DNA of 64,000 bases. It comes from Acanthaster planci (Eukaryota; Echinodermata; Asteroidea; Valvatida; Acanthasteridae). Every line of letters starts with the position of its first letter. Position 1 is the first letter of the stretch. Positions 1-17,158 of this stretch are shown one piece after another. Under the pieces are notes generated by a model. The model was not told the origin of the DNA. It searched no databases and saw only the letters and a list, made by a program, of their open reading frames with translations. The stretch spans positions 472,622 through 536,621 of the forward strand of contig NW_019091428.1 in assembly GCF_001949145.1 (NCBI RefSeq), written 5' to 3'. Made by a program: the position numbers and the translations under genes.

Positions 1-285
1 TTAGACGGATGAACAGTTTCCTGGAGTTTAAAAACTTCCCTAACTCGGGCCAGCTTTTACACAGGTGGAATGATTGCAACACTTGCTAAGCAAATTTACG
101 GACTACGCTGAGATCAGCCGAGAACAAGTCACAAATAATGCATATTTTCTTAAGCAAGTATCTTCTGTGCAAGGCTGATTTCTACACTTGGCAGCTTCTG
201 GTTGTTTTCAGTATTGTGGATGAGACCACTCACCCACATCAACGTAAGACCCCCACAAGGTGATCATAAGACTGTCACAAGACAA

Positions 286-417
286 TCACAAGCCTTCCAG
301 TCTGAATTCTCGTCCCAAGCTTTTTACATGAACTACAACAAAAGCATTTGTTTGTCATCGTTCACCCTCCCCAATTGTAACTGCTCCTGTGACTGGTGTT
401 GTAAACAGGTCTTGTGA
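286..417. mobile_element. 132-bp relative of the TCACAAG MITE in LANCL3 intron 4 (left)
   Basis: Starts tcacaagcctt and ends aggtcttgtga, with a shared interior core aaaagcatttgtttgtcatc. The same element sits at the same place in the right copy, so it predates the duplication. Confidence 0.5.
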
Positions 418-576
418 TCGTCTTGACTACAACACATTTGGGGGGGGGGGACTTCGAGTCTTCCTTCAGCATGTAGGGTTGCCAAAGCTTGGGTGCACAG
501 TGGAGGATTTTGGAGGATGCAAGAAGGTTAACCAGGTAACCAGGACAATTTCCCAGGGGGTGGGGTTCACACTCAC

Positions 577-3158
<2,582 letters not shown>

Positions 3159-3466
3159 CGTGCTTGTGGTAAAATATGCTAAGCTGGAGAATCTATTGCT
3201 GGCCTCATCAAAAGTCTTTGAAAGGACAAAAATCTTTACAAACTACGTGCGCAACAGCGCCCCTGCAAGTACGACACGAATGTGCGGCATGCGCACATGA
3301 ATTGTATATACCGCGCTGCGCAGTAGACCCCAGTGGAAAACTAAGGTAGCTCTCTAATCTGCCATATAAGTATCTTTTTGTGTGAAATGAAAGTTAAACC
3401 TGGAAAAACTGAAATCCAGTTCTTACAATAAACGTTTAAATCTGTTTGAGATGACGGGCTATTGAA

Positions 3467-3571
3467 AAAAAGCTGCAGCGCAATGGAACGAAACCGACAT
3501 TTGAAAAAAGGTCCCATGCCAGAAGACGGATAGAGGGCGCTCGATAAAATTTAAGTTGGTCGCGCCGATGT
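3467..3571. repeat. Upstream block shared by both LANCL3 copies (left instance)
   Basis: About 105 bases ending in ggtcgcgccg match 9822-9923 with only a handful of differences, while sequence between each start codon and this block is more diverged and interrupted by insertions. Similarity stops abruptly after 3571/9923, so this marks the right-hand edge of the duplicated unit and may also hold shared promoter sequence. Confidence 0.6.
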
Positions 3572-4905
3572 AAACGGTATAACCGTCCTGTCCCCCCCGC
3601 CCCGTAAATGTGTCCCCCGGACACTTTTACCGGATTGCACCCCGGTAAAAGGTAATTTTGTCCCCCTGCCAAACGACGAATTTGTCCCCCCTGAAAAATG
3701 TGTCCCCCATGCACTAACATCACAAGTTTATAATTCCACGGAGGAAGGACTGAATGAAATTTTGGCAGCTAAATTAAAGAAAAAAAAAACAAACAAAAAT
3801 GGAACAAAACAAACACCCACCAATTACACATGTACAATGAAGATAGAATTTCAAGTTTTCATACCATTATTCTGTGCGATTTTTTGCCATCTTCACAACA
3901 ATAACATTTTCAGTATGTTATTAAGTAGCCCTTCAAGCCCAGTTTATACACTTTTCGGAAACTTACCTTTTTTAACTGACTTCCTCAATCCAAAACACAA
4001 AATTGATCTAAAAACAGGGGAAATTTGTTTATGTGTTGATTTGGCTTTTGTGAAATCAATATTAATATGCATATATTAATTAATATATTTATACAATATA
4101 TATCAATATTAATATCCTACATTAATGTCTCTCACTCAGTTGACATGATTTTCAAATATTGTTAACAAGGATAATAGGGCGTGATAACAAAGGGGACTGT
4201 GGATTGGCTCCTGAAACACTTTTAGCAAAGTCTACACACAGGTAGGAACTAGCATATTTTGTTTTGTTCGTATCATGAGACTTAACTCGAATTTCCCTGG
4301 TTGGCATATATTTCCGTGCAGATTTTTACTTCCAAAACAATGCAAGATAAACCATAGAGCATTACAGGCAGAGCAGTGCCCCTCATTATTTACCAAACAG
4401 CGCCCTCTTAAGGTGGGAACAGACCAAGCAGAGATACAGGTAGAATTAATACTGGCTTTCATTGCTTTAAGCTATCTACAAAAAAAATACAACTCTATGA
4501 GTTTCTCTTAAAAATCCACTGTGACAAATCTTCACATTTATAGTGAATGCGAACAAGTACCTTACAGTTTGGTTGTCTAACTCTTAAAGATGCCACATGC
4601 TGTCACTTGTGAAAACAAACTTGATCGACGCAGGCAAAGAATGAACCAAGAAATGGGTTTAATTTTAATTTTTCATTCACACTCAGGCACCTGGCAATAA
4701 AAAGCAAACTTCTTCGCAAATCTTTTTTTCGGTTAGCTTGGTGATGATACTTCATTAGCTGCCGTTCGTGCGGACGCGCTGGTTACAACTTTTAGACACG
4801 CTTATGAGTTATCCGATTGTTAGGTTAGTTAAGCAAGTCTGTTAGGTCGAAAGTCAAGTAATAAATCTAATTAACTGAATTCCAGCACAGTGGTTACAAG
4901 CACAT
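3572..4905. other. Unique spacer between the two LANCL3 copies
   Basis: This 1.3 kb lies upstream of the left copy and downstream of the right copy's stop. At 3590-3715 it holds several imperfect gtccccc-bearing repeats. The remainder is AT-rich, with a run of ATTAATATAT near 4065-4110. A minus-strand ATTAAA at 4658-4663, about 245 bases past the stop codon at 4906, could serve as poly(A) signal of the right copy. No coding exon was seen. Confidence 0.5.
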
Positions 4906-8913
<4,008 letters not shown>

Positions 8914-9090
8914 CGTGCTTGTGCTAATCTGGAGAAACTATTGCAGGCCTAATCAAAAGTCTTCGAAAGGAGGAAAATCTCCACTTCCACGATGCACTAT
9001 GTGCACAGCACTGCCGTTCCACGGCACGACAAGCATGTTCGGCATGCGCACCAAAGATGGGATCGCATGTGGGGAACCTAATGTAGCTCC

Positions 9091-9097
9091 CTTATTA

Positions 9098-9156
<59 letters not shown>

Positions 9157-9733
9157 TATTCATGCCAATTCGTTTTATCACATACAAGATGGGCATTGGA
9201 GAGGCAAAAGCAATAACAATTATTGTGGCCAAAGACCTGCCACTCCTCATCAAGTTGTGTATAGAGTAAATAAATATGAATAAATATAGATAAAAATACT
9301 AATATATAAAAGTATTTGAAGCCAAAAGTTAGCACTTGAAAATATTTAAATATTTAGAGAAAGAATTACTGGAAATGAATAAAGATAATATACGCAATTG
9401 AATATGAAATTGAATTAGTTAAATGAATAACCAATTATTAGTCTTACCCAAAAGAACATGTACATGCAACATAATTATGGGGTTGGGATTAATGAAAGGA
9501 AAATGCTGTTTCGAAGAGTGGGAATAAACGTTGAAAAAGGTTGTAAAACAATAGCATTGCGAACGTGTTCAGGGAGAGTTGACCAAAGACGAGGGAAAGC
9601 ACGCGGAAACAAGATAAATGAAGGGATTGGGTCCTAGCTTGCTGGTGCTGAAATAATCATGAACATGGTGTAAACATATTCATTACATTCCACAATATTG
9701 AACAGACACTTGGAGACAAACGAGTGAGCAGCA
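9091..9733 (-). mobile_element. LINE-like 3' fragment with (AAT)n tail
   Basis: This ~640-base segment is absent upstream of the left LANCL3 copy. At its left edge is an ATT microsatellite (about 9093-9156). Read on the minus strand, a unique sequence runs into an AATAAATAATAAT tail, the shape expected of a 5'-truncated non-LTR retrotransposon. No reverse transcriptase coding remains, so the class is inferred from shape only. Confidence 0.35.
9093..9156 (+). repeat. ATT microsatellite
   Basis: Nearly pure (ATT)n of about 20 units with one interruption (atc) near the left edge. Confidence 0.9.
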
Positions 9734-9821
9734 TAAGTATTTTTTCGTGTGAAGTTCAGGTCAAACTGGAAAAAAACTTAAATCCAGTTCCTCCAATGTT
9801 TGCAACTATAATGTATTGGGA

Positions 9822-9923
9822 AATAGCTGCAGTGCAATGGAACGAAACCGACATTTGAAAAAAGGTCCCATGCTAAAAGACGGATAGAGGGCGCTCGATA
9901 AAATTTATGTTGGTCGCGCCGGC
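9822..9923. repeat. Upstream block shared by both LANCL3 copies (right instance)
   Basis: Partner of 3467-3571. It contains the conserved core gaacgaaaccgacatttg and agggcgctcgataaaattt. The duplicated unit ends here at ggtcgcgccg, after which the sequences of the two copies are unrelated. Confidence 0.6.
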
Positions 9924-10731
9924 GCGCCGGTTGTCATCAACCCTAAAAATAAACTGCTGCGCTAATTGCATGGGCGATACTGAAGGGACTTGAAGTTACG
10001 TACATGTAAGTTTTGCAACTCTTTCCAAGATTTCATCATTAAAACGGATCTTTCAGTAAGGCAAGAAGAAGCGATAGCAGGCCAAGGAACGGAAAGTAAA
10101 AGCAAAGCATCTTTATGTTTAGATCTCTGACTCGGAGTACTGATTCATGCCTTCTGGTGGTTGTAGGCCTAATAACGTAAGCCACCGCAGTCGGCACACA
10201 TGGACAGGAGAACGAGGGCCTGGTAATTTATGGAATTATTATAATTTTGCCTCTCTGTAATCCAGGGTAGCTTGTAAAGAAAAGATATTTAGCTTAAACA
10301 GCCATTTCAATAGGAACAAAATTATAATTAACTAGTGCAACCCAGCATCATCACGACCATGATAGTACTTAGTAGTAGTACTACTAGGCCGTCATGAATT
10401 GCCTTTTTAAATATTTGGAGGTGATCGGATGTCTACTGTTGCCCAACCATGTCCACACGTTTAAAAAGGCAATTTGTAGAGTCCAAGTTACTCGAACTAT
10501 TCTGGAAGTAGGTTATCGCACTGAGCCAGAGTTAGAGGTCAAGGGCATTGCATCACTCGGACAGGCTCAAATAAACCTTTTGTGCATTATCTGAATTACA
10601 GTGAAGAAGAACAGCCCCCAGGGCATCAGCAAACGGCACTGCATAACCTTGATTCTTTAAACCACTGAAATTTAACATTCTTTTCCCTTTTTCCCCAAAA
10701 TATATAGAGTTGAGAGACCGAGTTGGCCAGA

Positions 10732-13700
10732 ATGGAGGTGAAGATGTTGTTCCAGTCTCTCCTTAACAGTTTCTGACGTTCGTTGTTGGCTTCATGTCCT
10801 TCATCATCAACGGGGACCGCCCACCAGCCAAGATCCCGCCCGTCCGCAACCCACTGCTCCTCCAGAGCGCTTCCAGTTTGGCTCGGAAGATTAGATTACG
10901 ACAGGTATCTTTGTTATTCCCCAACTATAGTATCTGTTCCAATGATAGCTGGGAGAGTCCCAACTGTAGTGCTGCAGTTGGGCTGGCCCAACTGTTGTTG
11001 ACCAGTTTTTGTAGAAAATTCTTCAATCTTATCCAAGTTTATGCATCTCGCACTTGACACAATTCATCTAAAATATGGCACTTCATCAATGACACGACAC
11101 TATAAACAATATGACTTTGGCACATGCTGGTCACATGCACGCTGGACCTCTCTGCTGTAGTTGGGCCGGCCCAACTATAAACCTCTAGTTGGAACGGGCC
11201 CAACTATAGTTGGGACTGATGCTGCAGTTGGGGTATAACATCTTTACTGTGACTTGTCAGCATTTTCGCATGGAGTTATTACATGTAGATGCGATCGATT
11301 GGCCATTTGAAGTTAATTTTGGGTTCACGTCACAACCTACCCTGATTTTTCACCGTCGTCCCGATGCTTTGATTTTTCATATTTCTTCAAGTATGTTAAA
11401 TTTAAAAAATTTAAAATTAACAGGCACATACATATGGACTTCACTCAAACTGCAAAACGTTTTGTGTACACGACTTCAAACAAGCTGCTGATGTGCGACG
11501 CATGCCCGTAACTTTCTGCAATTCTTGTTATTTCCGACTTGTAAATATCCCGCAAATAAATAGCGTGACCTGTTATTGTAAATGATTGCAAGCAGCCTTT
11601 CTATCATTGGCACTAATTTATCAGACATGGGTGTCAATTCTCCTTGGATGTTAAGCAGTCAGAGTTATGAGATATAAATTCCTCTTCTGATTTTGTTCCA
11701 TCTCAGTATGTGAATCTTACGTAGACAGACTGCATTCGTCAATGTGACCAGTTAGTACTTGCATTAGCACAGTGTATTAGACACTGATCTATAAAGCCCT
11801 CTGCAATCCTATCAAATCAATCAATTTGTACCTTCATTTTCTAGTTATAAAGCTCCACATTAGTTTAAAAAGCGGGGATCCATTGTCCCATATTCTTAAA
11901 AATCTTCAAACTTTTGAATTTGAAGGAAGTTAAAAGGAAGGATTTAATCGAAATGACCTTTTCCACGGTCTGACTTAAAGTCTCGTAAGGTCTCATTTTT
12001 AGACTGGGTTTTAAACTTGTTGAAGGAAATTTCGTTGAATTCTTGACTGATCTCAAAGACTCAAATGTTCACTTAGTTCAAGTGAAATTTAATCAAACAA
12101 ATCAAATGTTATGAATTTCGGTGAATTTGGTTTAGATCAAAAGCCAGATAATTGTGGAAGCCTACATTGAACGCATCAAGGAGGTAAACGGCCTCTTGAA
12201 TGCTATGGTGTCGTACCGATTCAGCGAAGCCTTAGAGGAAGCCCAGCAGATTGACGACATGCTGGACTCGGGCGAAGTACCTGACCGCTACTCAGAGAAG
12301 AACGCTCCGTTTCTAGGGGTACCATTGACTGTTAAGGAAGCTTTTTTTGTCATAGGTGAGAGAGATTGGAACCCTAGAGTACCAAAGTGACCATGTCATG
12401 GGCACAATTGTGTGTGTAAAAGGCATTAGCACAAGAGCCAGCATGTAAATCAATCACTCGTGCTTCATTTGTAAGCGCTACACTTTCTGGTTCACAGTGA
12501 CACCACACTTCGGCAATCTGTTGAGTTGTGCTCTCCTCTTTGAAACCAAGTTTTCCCCAAAAGCACTCATGGTATTGTAGCTCTTAGAGAATCTGATTAT
12601 TTCTAGAGAGAGAGGAAAGACGAGAAAAAAGTCTTCAGTCTTAGAAGTGCTAGAAAACCTTAAAAAAAACTGTAGACGTTGCCGCAAAGGAACATAACGC
12701 ACAAAATGACAAATGACGGACTGTACCCTTAAAGGGGTGGAGTCTCTCCTCAGCGGCTTTACAAGTTCAAGCACAACAAATCTGTCATTGGTTTCCTATG
12801 CAGTGCAGGACAGGGCAAGATTTAGGAAAGCTCCCAGCAAGAAATATAAATGGAGTTTGACACGGCACTTGACAAATCAGCACTGCTGTTACATTGCATT
12901 GACATGTAATTCGTGATGAATTTGTAAAGCCATACAAACAAGGCTTGGGTAGTTTTCAGGTGGTACAGGGAGTAAAAGGCAGAACTGCTTTTGGGGAGTA
13001 CAGGGAAGGGACTTATAGGCTGAGGGAAGGGACTTGTAGGCTGAGGGAAGGGACTTGTAGGCTGATTGGAAACATGTTTCTCTCAGGAGCAAAAAGTGGA
13101 ATTGGAACACAGTGTTGTGGTTGAGTCCATCTCTAGTCCCAGCAAGTGCATCACAAGTCCTTCTGTCTTAAGCCATTTCACAAGCCATTCAAATGAACTG
13201 TGACAAAAGCATTCTTTTGTCATTGTTCACCCTGTTACTTGTGAGCGGTTTTGTAACAGGACTTGTGAAGAACTTTCGAGGGACTCAGCTTCGACAGTTT
13301 ACACTTGCAGTCAAATGCAGTATTCACAATTGAACATTCCAAGCTTTCCTTACTTGGAGATGTTTCCCTAAATGTGCTTGAAGCATTGCATTCATGTCTG
13401 AGACATTGCACACCTGTGCAGGTCAGCCAAACACCAGCGGGCTCGTCTACCGCAAGGGTATCGTCTCCGACCGCGACGCGCCCGTGGTGGACAACTTGCG
13501 GCGAGCCGGATGCGTCATACTGGGCGTGACCAACATCAGCGAGCTGTGCATGTGGTACGAGTCGGCAAATTTTGTCTACGGCCGCACCAACAATCCTTAC
13601 GACATCCGCAGGATTGTGGGGGGCAGTTCAGGTATGTGGGCCTCCTTCAAGACTGACAGGCGAGGCCATAAGGCATTGTAAGTCAGTGAGTATCAAATAA

Positions 13701-16700
13701 TCCAGTAAATAACTGCGTACTCCCATAGACTGTCTGCATCATGCACAGTCACAGAGGGAAGGCTTATAGGCCCCATACGACGTGTATGATTAGACGCTTT
13801 AGAACTTACCTTGTCACTGAATTTGCACGGTATAAGCTGCCCTCCATGATGGGGCATTGTGCAAGCCCTCTATAGGGAGGGGTAAGAATCTTAAGCCCCT
13901 CACCACAACCCTACCTAGACTCCACCCCCTCTGTATCCCTTCCACTCCAACAGAAACGTACGCTTTTTAATATCAGTATTTCTCAAAATGTAGCTACAAT
14001 TAAATTTCATTCAAATTTAGTTACTGATTTTTCTAAATTTTATAAAAATTCAATTCTTTTATAGAAAATCCCCCCCAAATGGAAATATTTCCAAACTTGT
14101 TCACCCCTCTTATTTTTAGTCTTGAATTGTGCCAGCTTGCTGTTAATTCGCGACCACTAAAAATCTTAAACCAGTTTCTTTCAAACTATAGAATAGTCCG
14201 ATAAGACGCCCTAACTGCGGTGGCACCGCACTCACACGCACATGCTTCAGCTTGACCCGCGCATGCGTTTGACAAATCAAAATACCTTATTGGTCGAAGA
14301 GGCATGTAAGGCGCGCGTACCACCTGCCCACGAGCGTCGTGCCACCACAGTAATGGCTTCTAATTCTGGTGGTCGAATTACACGTCACTTTACGTCACTT
14401 GTTCTTTACGTGGCAATGAGGTAGGACAAAACCCATGAAACCCCGCAAGAAAGTGCACATGCAAACAAAGCATGATGTCATGATGCTTTAGGGCCTATTG
14501 ATACCAGATGAAAACACAGTCAAATCAACTCTTTTCAGTGATAAACCTTGGAACTTCATCTCTATCGTCCCTTTAAGAGCACAAAACTGGGACTGACAAA
14601 TTTAAATTGTATTTTTGGGTGTCCGTTCTTTTCCTGTGAAACTATGTGTCAGGAGGAGAAGGTTGCATTTTGGGAGCAGCAGGTTCGGTGATTGGTATCG
14701 GGTCAGACATTGGGGGCAGCATTCGCATGCCAGCTTTCTTCAATGGAATATTTGGCCATAAGCCAAGCCCAGGTAAGCACAGGTACTGTGCAGACTTTTC
14801 ATAAGTTCTCAAGACATTCAGTTTGACTGCATCTTTACCCTATACACAAATTTGATTTTGGACTCGCAGGTCAAACATCCAAGTTACTATGGTGGAAATA
14901 ATTGATATCATTTCTCTGCAACAGCTAATGAAGGACTGGCCATATCAACTTCAAACTTGGTACAGCGTGTGTGGGTTGAAATGATGTCCTCTAGAAGCAT
15001 GTTGCTTTAAACTCCATAGGTCAAAGGTCAAGGTCTTCATAACTCCATAGGTCAAAGGTCAAGGTCTTCATAACTCCATAGGTCAAAGGTCAAGGTCTTC
15101 ATAACTGAAAACAGACTGGGCATATTAATTCCAAATTTGGTCTCGGTTTCAGGAGCCTATTGGATTCTACAGGTCAAAGGTTAGGGTCGGTATTGTTGAA
15201 GCAATGGAGGTGCTTTTCCCAATGGAGATTTTTGCGGTCACAGACTAAAGTCATGGGTTCAGGCATGGGCTTAGGCATGGGCGTGGTGGGGTTTTGTTGT
15301 TTAGTACGTTGGTCTTGTTCTCCCTCATCCTAGGCGTGGTGCTCAACTCCGGGCAGTTCCCTACGGCCGGCAAGGAGCGGGACTGCATGCTGGGCACAGG
15401 GCCCATGTGCCGCTACGCCGTGGACCTGGACCCCATGCTGCGCATCATGGCTGGCGGCTATGGGCTGGCCAAGCTACGGCTGGACGACCCAGTGGACCTG
15501 CGGGCGCTGCAGTTCTTCAGCATGGGGGACGACGAGCGGCTGCGCCTCGTGTCGCCGCTGGACCCGGAGCTGGTGGAAGCCCAGGCGCAGGTAGGGATGA
15601 ATTCCTGCTTGAAATCTGAAAAAGGAAAAAAATGTGACCCGTCACGACAAAAATCAGCACTCCTCTATTTCCTGCTGTAATGGTTCAAAGTCAGAACTTG
15701 AAGGGGAGGTCAATTTGGTATTTTTTTTAATATTTGATGAACAAGATGAATAAGATGAACCTTTCTTCTATTTAATTCCAAATTTTAAGCTGGATCAGAT
15801 ATCTAAAATGTTATTTTCTTACCAATTTTGGCGATAGCATTATTCTTGCCTGGTCAGAAATGTTGAAACAGTTTCGCAAAGCTGCCAGAATAATGTCACA
15901 TTGTCACCCCATTGTCCTAAATGTTTAAGTGTTACATGCCATTGGGAAGCCCTCTTCCTGCCCAATATCTCAATTTTTGAAAATTTGGACTTGCAGCTCA
16001 TTTTGTGGCGACAGGTCACAAATACGCATATAAGACTACTTCCTTTCAACAAGCAGTGTCAACAGTATCATACCCATCAAAATGCACCTGCAAAATGAAA
16101 CAGGGTCGGGATAAGCCATATCGGAGAAAAGTGCGAAGAAAATGAATACACACTTTTTCAGTAGTGCCATGCCATTTGAAAGGAATGCTTAGCAAGGACT
16201 GAGTGCAAGGGGTCTATCTGCCTTGAGCAGAAGCACCCCCTCAATGGCTGAAAAGAGCCACGTCGGTGGGATCGAATGTTCATTATGTTGGCAGCGATGT
16301 GACCGTGTGCATAACCTAGTCATTTGTGAAACAGCGAAGTGCAGTTTTATGAGCTGCATTTTATTGTGTTAACATCAGATATGTGGTAGTCGTGTGTATG
16401 TAATATTTGCATTCTTGAGAGAGCCTTCACAAAACTGCAAGATTTCCTAAATTTTACACATTTGAGTTTGGGAGAGGGTACGTGGGTGTGGAAAAGGCTC
16501 AAAGCTAAATAACTCGCATTTTGGTTGTCAACAGGTGAGGACTTACCTGGAGAAGACATTAGGTGTGACCGTCCACCGTCCAAAACTGCACCGTCTGAGG
16601 TATGCTGTGGACATGTGGTTCAGTATGATGTCCACCATCGACAACGAGTCGTTCACCCACATGATGGGCAACAACGGGCCCCGGATCTTCCCCCTGTGGG

Positions 16701-17158
16701 AGGGGCTGAAGCGGCTGGTGGGCCTGTCCAGCCACACAGTCCCCGCCATCACATTGGGTCTCATCGAGGGCATGGATAAACTCATGCCGGACCGTACGCA
16801 GCGGCTCTTGGCCAAGCTGGGCAAACTCCGCGAAGAGGTGGAGAGCATCTTGGGGCCAAACGGGGTGCTGATCTACCCCTCCCACCCTAAGCTGGCACCC
16901 TTCCACAACGCCCCTCTCCTGTACCCCTGCAATTTTGGCCCCACCGCTGCCTTCAACGCGCTCAGCCTTCCGGCAACCCAGGTCCCCCTGGGCCTGAGTG
17001 CCCAGGGTCTTCCGCTCGGAATACAGGTGGTCGCCAATCGATACAACGACCACCTAACATTAGCCGTGGCCAGGCACCTGGAGAAAGGTTTCGGTGGCTG
17101 GGCAGCGCCTATAGGAATGGGCATGTTTCGTGAAGCCATCGAGCGGAGTAACTCCTAG
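10732..17158 (+). CDS. FAAH2: Fatty-acid amide hydrolase 2-like (amidase signature serine hydrolase)
   Basis: Six exons: 10732 or 10794-10904, 12148-12355, 13422-13631, 14653-14772, 15334-15590 and 16535-17158, all GT/AG and in phase. From the Met at 10794 the product is 509 residues. The amidase Ser-cis-Ser-Lys triad is complete: Lys100 in TVKEAF, Ser175 in VGGSSGGEG and Ser199 in GSDIGGS. The 75 and 24 residue spacings equal those of mammalian FAAH. Other FAAH2 blocks are SELCMWYES, FFNGIFGHKPSPG, GTGPMCRYA, YPSHP and GLPLGIQVVA. The enzyme hydrolyses N-acylethanolamines and primary fatty-acid amides; vertebrate FAAH2 has an N-terminal membrane helix. Here a stop at 10764-10766 precedes Met10794 in its frame, while an ATG at 10732 opens the neighbouring frame; one extra T near 10770-10772 would join them into about 530 residues (human about 532). 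Codon use shows nothing foreign. Confidence 0.92.
10919..11233. mobile_element. 315-bp palindrome-rich MITE in FAAH2 intron 1
   Basis: Ends are CCCCAACTATAGTATC and, read inward from the right, CCCCAACTGCAGCATC. The interior holds further copies of the same motif as palindromes: cagttgggctggcccaactg (10975-10994), gttgggccggcccaac (11160-11175) and cccaactatagttggg (11199-11214). No open reading frame of interest. Confidence 0.55.
13003..13065 (+). repeat. 21-bp minisatellite, about 3 units, FAAH2 intron 2
   Basis: The unit tgagggaagggacttgtaggc repeats about three times, the first with one or two changes. Confidence 0.75.
13151..13268. mobile_element. 118-bp MITE with TCACAAGTCCT ends in FAAH2 intron 2
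   Basis: Perfect 11-bp terminal inverted repeats (TCACAAGTCCT and AGGACTTGTGA). The interior contains a tttgtcat(t/c)gttcaccct core also present in LANCL3 intron 4 of both copies (286-417 and 5619-5750), so this is a dispersed family. Confidence 0.6.
15006..15100 (+). repeat. 31-bp minisatellite (3 units) carrying DR1 motifs, FAAH2 intron 4
   Basis: The unit aactccat-aggtcaaaggtca-aggtcttcat repeats three times with a 31-base period. Each contains a perfect AGGTCAAAGGTCA (15018-15030, 15049-15061, 15080-15092); a weaker fourth, aggtcaaaggtta, lies at 15171-15183. Confidence 0.8.

Larger units (their letters stand above)
8914..10731. promoter_or_regulatory. Divergent interval between LANCL3 (right copy) and FAAH2
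   Basis: About 1.8 kb separates the two start codons and must hold both promoters unless far 5' exons exist. It contains an ATT microsatellite and LINE-like insert (9091-9733), a block shared with the left LANCL3 copy (9822-9923), a GC palindrome ggcgcgcc near 9920, and a 15-bp inverted repeat (aattgcctttttaaa at 10397-10411 and its complement at 10460-10474). No convincing TATA box was picked out. Confidence 0.4.

Noticed and set aside
16559-17053. Long minus-strand frames opposite FAAH2 exon 6
   Set aside because: Shadows of a confidently assigned coding exon.
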